Shown piece by piece: positions 16,624-23,994 of a stretch of 64,000 nt of DNA. A program made the translations under genes and the position numbers. The stretch is from Shewanella sp. 1CM18E (GTDB lineage Bacteria; Pseudomonadota; Gammaproteobacteria; Enterobacterales; Shewanellaceae). The notes below the pieces were generated by a model. That model saw nothing but the letters and a program-made list of their open reading frames with translations, made no database searches and was not told the DNA's origin. The stretch is from assembly GCF_023161665.1 (NCBI RefSeq), contig NZ_JALNTW010000015.1:1-64000 (forward strand), given 5' to 3'. Within the stretch, counting starts at the first letter, position 1. Every line of letters starts with the position of its first letter.

Positions 16624-18195
16624 ATGGATATTTTTGACATAAACCTTCCGTGCAAAAAGTTATTGCTTGCTAGCATGGTTTCTTTACTAGTTGCGTGTGG
16701 CAGTGATAATGATGAGTCTGTTCCGCCACCTAACGCAAATACTCCTCCGATTGCGAATCCTACAGAGGGAGCAACGACTCTAGGTAAAAGCGTTTTAATT
16801 GATGCGCTTGCAAATGACACTGATGCTGATGGTGATTCATTAGTTATCACTGAAGTGACAATTAAAGAGGGAACGGGTCAAGCGACAATTAGTGATAACC
16901 AAGTGCTATTTGAGCCCGTAGAAATAGGCACAACGATAATCGAGTATGCTATCGAAGATGGCAATGGCGGATCTGCTCAGTCAATTATCACCGTTATCGT
17001 GTCTGAAAATAAATTAGTTTATGTTGGGTCCAACACGTGTATTTCCTGTCATACCGATAAACAAAGTTTCTTTGAAACTGGGCATAATTTTAAGTTTACT
17101 AAAATTGAAAATGGTGAGGAGCCTATTTATCCCTTCACATCAATCTCTGGAATTTTAGACTTTATCGAGGGGGTTGATAACACTTTAGGTAAGCCAACGG
17201 GATGGGGAGATATCAGTTATGTGATTGGTGGCTATAAGAGTAGTGCCATGTTTGTTGATATGAATGGCTACATCTTTAGTGGGGATAAAGTTGGCGGAGC
17301 AGTCGTACCTAAAGGCCATCAAGTAACAGCCGAAATGATGTATGCGTATGCTCCTAATGATGCCCCTGATGCACACCCTTATGATTACTGTGGACGATGC
17401 CATACAACAGGTTGGAAAGATTACACTGAAGCGACCGGTGATTATCGTAACTTGAACAGGCAAGATGATATGCCAGGTATGGGCGGTACTTTCGCGTTAA
17501 CTGGTGTGCAATGTGAGAGCTGTCATGGTGCAGGTGGTGAGCATATCCAACAACCGTCTGGGCAAAATATTGTTAAGCGCGCGACACCTCGTACTACTGC
17601 AGATTTTCTTCGTGACGATATGGGGTACGGCAAAGCTATAGCTTGTAGTGAATGCCATACTGTTGATGATTCTATAAAACGCTATCCTGACTATATTTCG
17701 CCTCAAAATGCAGTATTTGGTGGTGATACACAAGGAGGTCGTATTGATAAGAATGGCGGTGGCCTTAATGGCCGAGGCGGCAGACATGCAGCAACTACTA
17801 TGATTGGTACTGATCCTGATTCAGGAGAAGCTATGGGCAAGAAGAAAGACTTTACTTGTTCAACTTGTCATAACCCGCATAAATCGGAACATTATCAAGA
17901 TAAGCCAGGCCATGAGCAGGCGATTGTTAGAGAATGTACTGCTTGTCATGATAAGACTTTTAATCTTGGCAATGGAGGTGGTTTAGCGCATGTCTCGATT
18001 GAATGTATCGACTGTCATATGCCAAGTGAGTCGCACATGTTCAAAATTGATATTTCACGAGCATCAGACGATCCAAGTAATTTCTCTTTAGATGGTCAAT
18101 ATAATAAGCCTTGGTTACGGGCATCGGATAGCTGCAAGACCTGCCATGAGCAAGACTATGATCAAAGAGCGGCAGAGATCGGCAATATTCACTAA
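16624..18195 (+). CDS. octahaem c-type cytochrome lipoprotein with N-terminal Ig/cadherin-like domain
   Basis: The 523-residue product starts with a lipoprotein signal ending LLVAC, so it should be anchored in a membrane. Residues about 35-125 form an Ig/cadherin-like repeat (NDTDADGDSLVITEV, EYAIEDGNGGS). Eight CXXCH haem sites follow: CISCH, CGRCH, CESCH, CSECH, CSTCH, CTACH, CIDCH and CKTCH. Many extra His residues could be distal ligands. An outer-membrane or surface electron-transfer role is likely in a metal-respiring bacterium, but the partner is unknown. Three ATGs in a row precede the gene; the one at 16624 lies best after AGGGG. An AraC gene is upstream. Confidence 0.88.
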   Translation: MDIFDINLPCKKLLLASMVSLLVACGSDNDESVPPPNANTPPIANPTEGATTLGKSVLIDALANDTDADGDSLVITEVTIKEGTGQATISDNQVLFEPVEIGTTIIEYAIEDGNGGSAQSIITVIVSENKLVYVGSNTCISCHTDKQSFFETGHNFKFTKIENGEEPIYPFTSISGILDFIEGVDNTLGKPTGWGDISYVIGGYKSSAMFVDMNGYIFSGDKVGGAVVPKGHQVTAEMMYAYAPNDAPDAHPYDYCGRCHTTGWKDYTEATGDYRNLNRQDDMPGMGGTFALTGVQCESCHGAGGEHIQQPSGQNIVKRATPRTTADFLRDDMGYGKAIACSECHTVDDSIKRYPDYISPQNAVFGGDTQGGRIDKNGGGLNGRGGRHAATTMIGTDPDSGEAMGKKKDFTCSTCHNPHKSEHYQDKPGHEQAIVRECTACHDKTFNLGNGGGLAHVSIECIDCHMPSESHMFKIDISRASDDPSNFSLDGQYNKPWLRASDSCKTCHEQDYDQRAAEIGNIH

Positions 18196-18217
18196 TTTTA
18201 AGCACAAATGATAGGTG

Positions 18218-18243
18218 CTGATTATAAGTACTGATTATAAGTA
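18218..18243. repeat. tandem 13-bp direct repeat
   Basis: CTGATTATAAGTA occurs twice back to back, 22 bases after the cytochrome stop. It is probably a replication slippage product and no role is seen. Confidence 0.8.
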
Positions 18244-18250
18244 CTAGTCT

Positions 18251-18288
18251 AACGCCAAGGTTGCACTGCTTCCTTGGCGTTATTATTT
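18251..18288. terminator. bidirectional terminator between the cytochrome and APE cluster
   Basis: The perfect 10-bp arms AACGCCAAGG and CCTTGGCGTT are followed by ATTATTT on the plus strand. It separates two convergent transcripts. Confidence 0.8.
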
Positions 18289-18327
18289 AAGATACTGATT
18301 GGTATTAGCCCCTTAGAAAGGAGGGGG

Positions 18328-19572
18328 TTATTTCCATTTCTTGAAGATCAGCGAAGTATTAATGCCGCCAAAGGCGAAGTTATTACTCATCACGTAATCA
18401 GTTTCAAGCAGCCGAATATCATCTTTAATATAATCAAGCTCGCCACATTCGGAGTCAATTTCGCTCAGGTTCAGCGTTGGGGCAAACCAGCCTTCATTCA
18501 TCATTTCTATGCTGACCCATGCCTCTAAAGCGCCGCAAGCACCTAAGGTGTGGCCAGTGTAGCTTTTCAATGAAGAGATAACTTGCTTGGCACCAAATAC
18601 CGCATGAGTTGCATGAGTTTCTGCTATGTCACCGCGGTCGGTTGCTGTGCCGTGGGCATTCACATAACCAATTTTATCAGCATCTATGGCTGCATCTTTT
18701 AGGGCTAAACGAATCGCAGTTTCCATGGTTTCGCTGTTTGGCTGTGTCACATGCAGACCATCTGCATTAGTGCCAAAGCCAACGATTTCAGCATAGATTG
18801 TTGCGCCGCGAGCTTGAGCGTGTTCAAGCTCCTCAAGCACTAGTGTGCAAGCACCTTCACCTATTACGAGTCCGTCACGGTCTTTATCAAATGGGCGCGG
18901 CGTTTCACTCGGAGTCTCGTTTTTGGTGCTGGTGGCAAACAGGGTATCGAAAACTACAGCTTCGGTTGGGCAAAGCTCTTCGCCACCGCCAGCAAGCATC
19001 AAATCCTGTTGACCATATTTAATGGCTTCATAAGCATAGCCAATACCTTGGCTGCCCGAAGTACAAGCGCTGCTGGTGGTGTGTACGCGACCTTTAAGGC
19101 CAAAGAATACGCCAACATTAACTGCCGTTGTGTGCGCCATCATGCGGATATAGCTAGTGGCGGTTACGCCAGACATATCGCCGTCTTTGAGCATATCGCC
19201 AAAGGCGACAATCGGGTCGGTACTGCCAGTGGATGAGCCGTAAGCTATGCCCATTGCACCTGAAGTTACAACAGGATCATCAAGTAAATTTGCATCCATT
19301 AGTGCAAGCTCACTGGCACGTGTCGCCATAATTGATACTCGGCCCATGGAGCGAATTTTCTTACGCTTGTAGTGACTTGGAACCTCAAAGTCAGTCACTG
19401 GGGCTGCTAAACGAGTATGTAAGTCAGCAAATCTATCCCACTCATCCATGCGTACAACGCAGTTTTTCTTGGCTTTTAAATTGGCAGCAATAGTTGGCCA
19501 GTCATGGCCGAGGGCTGAAATGCCGCCAATACCAGTGATCACTACGCGGCGAGGGAAAGACGCCTGACTCAT
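18328..19572 (-). CDS. apeR: APE beta-ketoacyl-ACP synthase ApeR
   Basis: This 414-residue FabF-like ketosynthase condenses malonyl-ACP with a growing acyl chain. The full catalytic triad is visible: Cys in SSACTSGSQG, His in NAHGTATDRGD and His in SYTGHTLGACG. In characterised APE clusters ApeR is thought to help start or accelerate elongation. It is the last gene of the cluster and overlaps apeQ by four bases (ATGA). Its 3' side meets the cytochrome's bidirectional terminator. Confidence 0.88.
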   Translation of the reverse strand: MSQASFPRRVVITGIGGISALGHDWPTIAANLKAKKNCVVRMDEWDRFADLHTRLAAPVTDFEVPSHYKRKKIRSMGRVSIMATRASELALMDANLLDDPVVTSGAMGIAYGSSTGSTDPIVAFGDMLKDGDMSGVTATSYIRMMAHTTAVNVGVFFGLKGRVHTTSSACTSGSQGIGYAYEAIKYGQQDLMLAGGGEELCPTEAVVFDTLFATSTKNETPSETPRPFDKDRDGLVIGEGACTLVLEELEHAQARGATIYAEIVGFGTNADGLHVTQPNSETMETAIRLALKDAAIDADKIGYVNAHGTATDRGDIAETHATHAVFGAKQVISSLKSYTGHTLGACGALEAWVSIEMMNEGWFAPTLNLSEIDSECGELDYIKDDIRLLETDYVMSNNFAFGGINTSLIFKKWK

Positions 19573-20294
19573 ACCATGCCTCCGTTAACTGAGATCACTT
19601 GGCGAGTGATATAAGCTGCATCGTCAGACATTAAATAATTAGCCAAGCCAGCAATTTCAGCGGGCTTACCCATGCGACGCATAGGTACTAAGGTGTTGAC
19701 CATATCTTTAGGTATATCGCTAACCATATCAGTTTCAATTAGCCCAGGAGCGATGCAGTTAACAGTGATCTTGCGTTTTGCCAGCTCTAAAGACAGCGCT
19801 TTAGTTGCGCCTATGATGCCAGCTTTTGAAGCGCTGTAGTTAACTTGTCCGCGGTTACCAGCAATGCCAGATACTGACGCAAGCGTAATAATACGGCCGC
19901 CTTGGCGAGACTGCACCATAGGCATTACCGTTGGGTGGATAACATTATAAAAGCCATCAAGATTGGTGTGTACTACGCTATCCCACTCAGTTTCTGTCAT
20001 CGCTGGGAAAGCTGTGTCAGCATTAATACCTGCGTTTAATACCACGCCATAGTAAGCGCCATGTTGCTCGATATCTTGTTCGATGGCTTGTTTTACGGCA
20101 GCTCTATCGGCGATATCAAACTGTAAGCAGGTAACGTTAACCCCGAGTTGCTCTAGCTCTGCTCGAGTTGCGTTTGCAGCATCTTGGTTGCTATGAAAGT
20201 GCATGGCAATGTCATGGCCAGATGCGGCAAGCTTTAAAGCAATAGCCTTACCTATGCCGCGGCTTGAACCAGTAATTAATACTCTTTTAGTCAT
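19569..20294 (-). CDS. apeQ: APE 3-oxoacyl-ACP reductase ApeQ (FabG-like)
   Basis: This 241-residue short-chain dehydrogenase should reduce the beta-keto group with NADPH in each extension cycle. The cofactor motif TGSSRGIGKA is at the N-terminus, NAG is present in LNAGIN, and the catalytic Ser-Tyr-Lys set is seen in LASVSGIAGNRGQVNYSASK. The length fits FabG. A strong GGGGAG precedes the ATG. A 75-base gap with a 7-bp inverted repeat separates it from apeP, the only notable gap in the cluster. Confidence 0.88.
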   Translation of the reverse strand: MTKRVLITGSSRGIGKAIALKLAASGHDIAMHFHSNQDAANATRAELEQLGVNVTCLQFDIADRAAVKQAIEQDIEQHGAYYGVVLNAGINADTAFPAMTETEWDSVVHTNLDGFYNVIHPTVMPMVQSRQGGRIITLASVSGIAGNRGQVNYSASKAGIIGATKALSLELAKRKITVNCIAPGLIETDMVSDIPKDMVNTLVPMRRMGKPAEIAGLANYLMSDDAAYITRQVISVNGGMV

Positions 20295-20308
20295 CTTGTT
20301 GCTCCCCG

Positions 20309-20348
20309 CGTAGTCGTTGGCTGCGGTTGTTATATTGGCCGGACTACG
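20309..20348 (-). promoter_or_regulatory. inverted repeat in the apeP-apeQ gap
   Basis: CGTAGTC and GACTACG flank 26 bases in the largest gap of the cluster. It may be an RNA processing or attenuating hairpin that sets the ratio of the last two genes. The evidence is only the shape and the location. Confidence 0.3.
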
Positions 20349-20369
20349 GTCGATATCTATATATTCAAA

Positions 20370-20846
20370 TTATTGGTTTGCGCCAGCAATATAGGCTTGT
20401 GTGTCTTGCGGTTGAAACACGTTGACATTAGCTTCTGCAACAACGTCCTGATTATGCAGAATCTGGCAGTCAAATACCGCTAAGCCGCTGTCTTCTTGAT
20501 ATAAGCGTGTCACGCGAGTTTTATAACTTTGGCCTAAATCAAATTGTGAGATATGCATTTTAAGCTTGCGACTGCCGAGCAAAAAACCTACCCGAATAAT
20601 GTCGTTACGCATGTGTGCTTCGACACCAGCTAATGCGGCAATACTTTGTGCCATATATTCAATGCCAACGTAATTAGGCACGCCATTTAGCTTGCTGTCG
20701 AAATAGGGGCTGCTGGCATTAATATCAGTTTGAGTAAGCAAGGTATCGGACTCATGGGCTAACAACTTACTGATTAAAATCATCGGATCGCGATGAGGGA
20801 TAAAGTTAGCTACATCTTGCTCTGCAAGCTTTGTGGCATCAAACAT
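20370..20846 (-). CDS. apeP: APE 3-hydroxyacyl-ACP dehydratase ApeP
   Basis: This 158-residue hotdog-fold dehydratase removes water from 3-hydroxyacyl-ACP so that the double bond stays conjugated. It shows the FabZ/ApeP-like start FIPHRDPMILISKLLAHES and the later segment VPNYVGIEYMAQSIAALAGVEA. In known clusters ApeP pairs with ApeI as a heterodimer, and both are present here. I start it at ATG 20846, one base after the apeO stop and eight bases after GAGAG; the longer frame from 20870 overlaps apeO. Confidence 0.82.
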   Translation of the reverse strand: MFDATKLAEQDVANFIPHRDPMILISKLLAHESDTLLTQTDINASSPYFDSKLNGVPNYVGIEYMAQSIAALAGVEAHMRNDIIRVGFLLGSRKLKMHISQFDLGQSYKTRVTRLYQEDSGLAVFDCQILHNQDVVAEANVNVFQPQDTQAYIAGANQ

Positions 20847-20847
20847 C

Positions 20848-22095
20848 TTAAGCTCTCTCTTTTGAGTCACAATGGGCGGTTAACCGACTAAAGATCACGC
20901 TGGCATTACTGCCACCAAAGGCAAATGAATTGCTCATCACATGGTGAATTGCAGCCTGCATATTGGCGCTAACTAAGGGTAAGTCAGGATCATTCGGATC
21001 CGCTTGCTCGTCCCATACTTGTGGCGGCAAATATTGCGGCATATTGTAATCACTCAGTAGCAGATAGCAAAATGCTGCTTCAACGGCGCCCGCCGCGCCC
21101 AATGTGTGCCCGGTTAAAGGTTTGGTTGAGCTACAAGCGGGTAAGCTTGATTGAAAGACTTGTTGTACTGCACGACTTTCCATGGCGTCATTTTTTGGTG
21201 TCGCAGTGCCGTGCAAGTTTAGGTAATCAATTTGCTCTGGACGCAGTTTGGCCATGGCTAATGCCGCTTGCATGGCGGCTACAGCGCCTTGGCCCTCTGG
21301 GTGCGGAGCGGAAATATGATGGGCGTCGCTAGACTCGCCAATACCACTTAAAATGATATAGCTTGTTGGCTGTTGGGCTGGCTTATCTAGATTAACTTTC
21401 TCTAGTGTAAACAGTGCGCCACCTTCGCCAATATTAATACCGTCGCGATTAACGCTAAATGGTTGGCAGTGACCACTAGAAATCGATTCCAGAGAATAAA
21501 AGCCATTGAGAGTAAGCTTACATAGGGTATCAATGCCGCCAACAATGACCATGTCGCATACGCCTGCATCAATTAAGCGCTGACCACTGGCAAACACCTT
21601 AGCGCTAGATGAACATGCGGTTGATACGGTATAGCAAGGGCCATTTAAGCCAAAATAGGCTTGCAGAAATTGACTGGTATCGCCGAGTTCTTGCTTGGCG
21701 TAATCGTAATCTAGCGGGAACTGACCTTCAGTTTGTAACTGTGCCAGCGCACTTTCGCCAGTGGCGATCCCTGAGGTACTAGTGCCAAGAATAATACCAA
21801 TGCGATGACTACCATATTGCGCTTTAGCGGCAATCACGGCTGACTCGATTTGTTTGGCTATTAACAAGGTTAATTGGTTATTGCGGGTATCAAAGCGTTT
21901 AAGCTCGCTCGCTATACTTGGCAATTTAGTATCGATTTGCCCTACAAGTACAGAGCGCTCAAATAGCAGGTCATCGCGCCATTTCATGCCGTCGATATTG
22001 CCTGCGATAAGGTTGTCGCGCACGGTTTGCGGTGTTTGCCCTAATGGGGTGCATAAACCAAGATGGGTTATTGCGATAGCTGTTGCTGGGTTCAC
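20848..22095 (-). CDS. apeO: APE beta-ketoacyl-ACP synthase ApeO
   Basis: This is the main chain-extending ketosynthase, thought to pair with the ApeC chain-length factor. The 415 residues hold the active-site Cys in VSTACSSSAK and the two His in NLHGTATPKNDA and PLTGHTLGAAGAVEA. I prefer the GTG at 22095, eight bases after GGTGG; in-frame TTG and GTG codons at 22110 and 22107 have no ribosome site. It follows apeN within about 22 bases. Confidence 0.88.
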   Translation of the reverse strand: MNPATAIAITHLGLCTPLGQTPQTVRDNLIAGNIDGMKWRDDLLFERSVLVGQIDTKLPSIASELKRFDTRNNQLTLLIAKQIESAVIAAKAQYGSHRIGIILGTSTSGIATGESALAQLQTEGQFPLDYDYAKQELGDTSQFLQAYFGLNGPCYTVSTACSSSAKVFASGQRLIDAGVCDMVIVGGIDTLCKLTLNGFYSLESISSGHCQPFSVNRDGINIGEGGALFTLEKVNLDKPAQQPTSYIILSGIGESSDAHHISAPHPEGQGAVAAMQAALAMAKLRPEQIDYLNLHGTATPKNDAMESRAVQQVFQSSLPACSSTKPLTGHTLGAAGAVEAAFCYLLLSDYNMPQYLPPQVWDEQADPNDPDLPLVSANMQAAIHHVMSNSFAFGGSNASVIFSRLTAHCDSKERA

Positions 22096-22117
22096 TTTTA
22101 ATACCACCAAATTAGGG

Positions 22118-22735
22118 TTAAAGAGGGCTAATATTTAGCTGGAAATCGGCTGCTGGGATCTTAAGCTCAACCTCAGCCTGCCACTGCGCTAAATTGCTAT
22201 AGCGAATACTGATAAAAGGTTGCTGGCTAGTGGTTATTTCATTTAAGTCATTTTTAGCAAAAAATAACCCGCGGCACAAAGCAGCATCGCATGAGTAATT
22301 ACTAATTGTAGCGCCCTCTAGATGCTGATTAATACTATTATCCGGCCAGTAAATTAATTGCATTATCGCAAGTAAGTACTCAGCTTTAAACTGCTCTCCG
22401 AGCAATTTACTCTGCTCGCTGATAAGGCTTTGGCCATCATAGCTAAGGGTGAACAAGGCTTGCCCAAGTGGTGCTAAGCCAACCAAGGTCAGTTGTTGCT
22501 GGCTAAGCTCTAGCTGACTGAGTAGCTCATGTTGGTTATTTTCAGTTTGAATGCTGGCCTTTTGCATCGCGCTAAGTGCTTGTTGACCATTACCTAATAC
22601 TTGTTGGCTTATTGGCGCTAAACAATAGTTAACTTCAGCTGCAAGTGTGACACAGGTTTGACGCTCAAATGTTTGGCTGCAGCCTGATAACAGGGCTAGG
22701 AGCAAGACGGTCAGGTAACAGCTTAGCTTCGGCAT
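22118..22735 (-). CDS. apeN: APE cluster lipoprotein ApeN (DUF3261)
   Basis: The 205-residue product has a lipoprotein signal ending LLALLSGC. The rest fits the DUF3261 family that accompanies every APE transport module, with Gln-rich helices (ELSQQQLTLVG) and a C-terminal beta segment (LAQWQAEVELKIPAADFQLN). Its job is probably to receive the APE lipid at the outer membrane together with the LolA-like ApeL. It overlaps the end of the FAD gene by 13 bases. Confidence 0.75.
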   Translation of the reverse strand: MPKLSCYLTVLLLALLSGCSQTFERQTCVTLAAEVNYCLAPISQQVLGNGQQALSAMQKASIQTENNQHELLSQLELSQQQLTLVGLAPLGQALFTLSYDGQSLISEQSKLLGEQFKAEYLLAIMQLIYWPDNSINQHLEGATISNYSCDAALCRGLFFAKNDLNEITTSQQPFISIRYSNLAQWQAEVELKIPAADFQLNISPL

Positions 22736-23994
22736 AATTCTACAACCATATTCAAGCGGCGCTTGGACTCGCTAACAAAGGGATTATTCTCATCCCAAGC
22801 GTAACCGGCAAGGATAGAGCAAATCATCTGTTTTACTTTAGGGTCGGGATCGTCAAAGAAAATCGCATCTTGAAAGCGGCAGTCGTACCAAGCTTCAACG
22901 TAAGTTCTAAAAGTATCCACACCTTTCATGAGTGGCACTGAGTATTCTTTCTGCCAATCAATATGTTGACCATCTAGCTGTTTTACCAGTGCTTTAGTGG
23001 CCATAGAGGCTGACTGCATGGCAATGGTTACACCTGATGAAAATACAGGATCTAAAAATTCGCCGGCATTACCAAGCAGAGCAAATTTATTGGTGGCCAA
23101 TGTTGTGACATTGGCAGAGTATCCTTTTAGTAAGCCTGACTCATTAATAAGCTCTGCGTTGGCTAAGAGTTTTTCCAATCCCGGTTCTTGATTAATCATG
23201 GTAGTAAGCACGTTATTTAGATCGCAGTTACCATCAGACGTTAAGCCTTGCAGTTGTTGCTCCTTACCAACAACGCCGACTGAGCAGCGACCGTCACTGA
23301 AAGGAATAAGCCAGTACCAGATATCTTGATTGTCTGGGTGTACGCTGATGAGGATCTTATCGCGATCGAAACTAGTATCTGAGATGTTATCTTTAATATG
23401 ATTAAACACCGCACTGCGACTTGGTAGCGTTGAAGGTTTTTCCAGATCTAGCAATCTTGGCAGGACACGACCAAAGCCGCTGGCATCGAGAATAAATTTA
23501 GCGTTAACCTTCAGAGTTTGATTTTTTTCGTTAGTTACGGTTAAGCGTGGCTCAGCATCTAAATCGATAGATTCAACACTGTGACCGTAGCGAATATCTA
23601 CACCTTGCTTTACCGCTTCATCGGCCAGTAGTTTATCAAATGTGGCGCGCTCAACCTGAAAGGTGGTGCCTGGGCCTGGAGTAAACTTATCGGTAAAGTC
23701 AAACTGGGTGTATTTGTCTTGATATTTAAACGCAGCGCCATTTTTAAATTGAAAACCCGCTTGTTCAACCGCGTTTTGCATATTGGCTTGTTCAATGACT
23801 GTCATGCAGCACGGTAATAAGCTTTCACCGATAGAAAAACGTGGAAAGTGTTGCTTTTCAAGTACCACTACCCGCTTACCTTGGGCATGTAATAAGCTAG
23901 CCGCAATGCTACCTGAAGGGCCCGCACCAATAATGGCAACGTCAACATTGAGGCTTGGGGCAGATTCGTACTGAACAGCATTATCAGTCGACAT
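22723..23994 (-). CDS. FAD-dependent oxidoreductase, halogenase-like
   Basis: This 423-residue flavoprotein has the FAD motif VAIIGAGPSGSIAASLL at the N-terminus and a second FAD-binding segment GNAGEFLDPVFSSGV near residue 300. The stretch IWYWLIPF contains the WxWxIP pattern that is typical of tryptophan-halogenase-like enzymes. It could hydroxylate, halogenate or desaturate the aryl polyene or its head group. The halogenase reading is uncertain, because many non-halogenating relatives share the motif and I cannot place the active-site Lys. It overlaps apeM by 11 bases. Confidence 0.75.
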   Translation of the reverse strand: MSTDNAVQYESAPSLNVDVAIIGAGPSGSIAASLLHAQGKRVVVLEKQHFPRFSIGESLLPCCMTVIEQANMQNAVEQAGFQFKNGAAFKYQDKYTQFDFTDKFTPGPGTTFQVERATFDKLLADEAVKQGVDIRYGHSVESIDLDAEPRLTVTNEKNQTLKVNAKFILDASGFGRVLPRLLDLEKPSTLPSRSAVFNHIKDNISDTSFDRDKILISVHPDNQDIWYWLIPFSDGRCSVGVVGKEQQLQGLTSDGNCDLNNVLTTMINQEPGLEKLLANAELINESGLLKGYSANVTTLATNKFALLGNAGEFLDPVFSSGVTIAMQSASMATKALVKQLDGQHIDWQKEYSVPLMKGVDTFRTYVEAWYDCRFQDAIFFDDPDPKVKQMICSILAGYAWDENNPFVSESKRRLNMVVELCRS

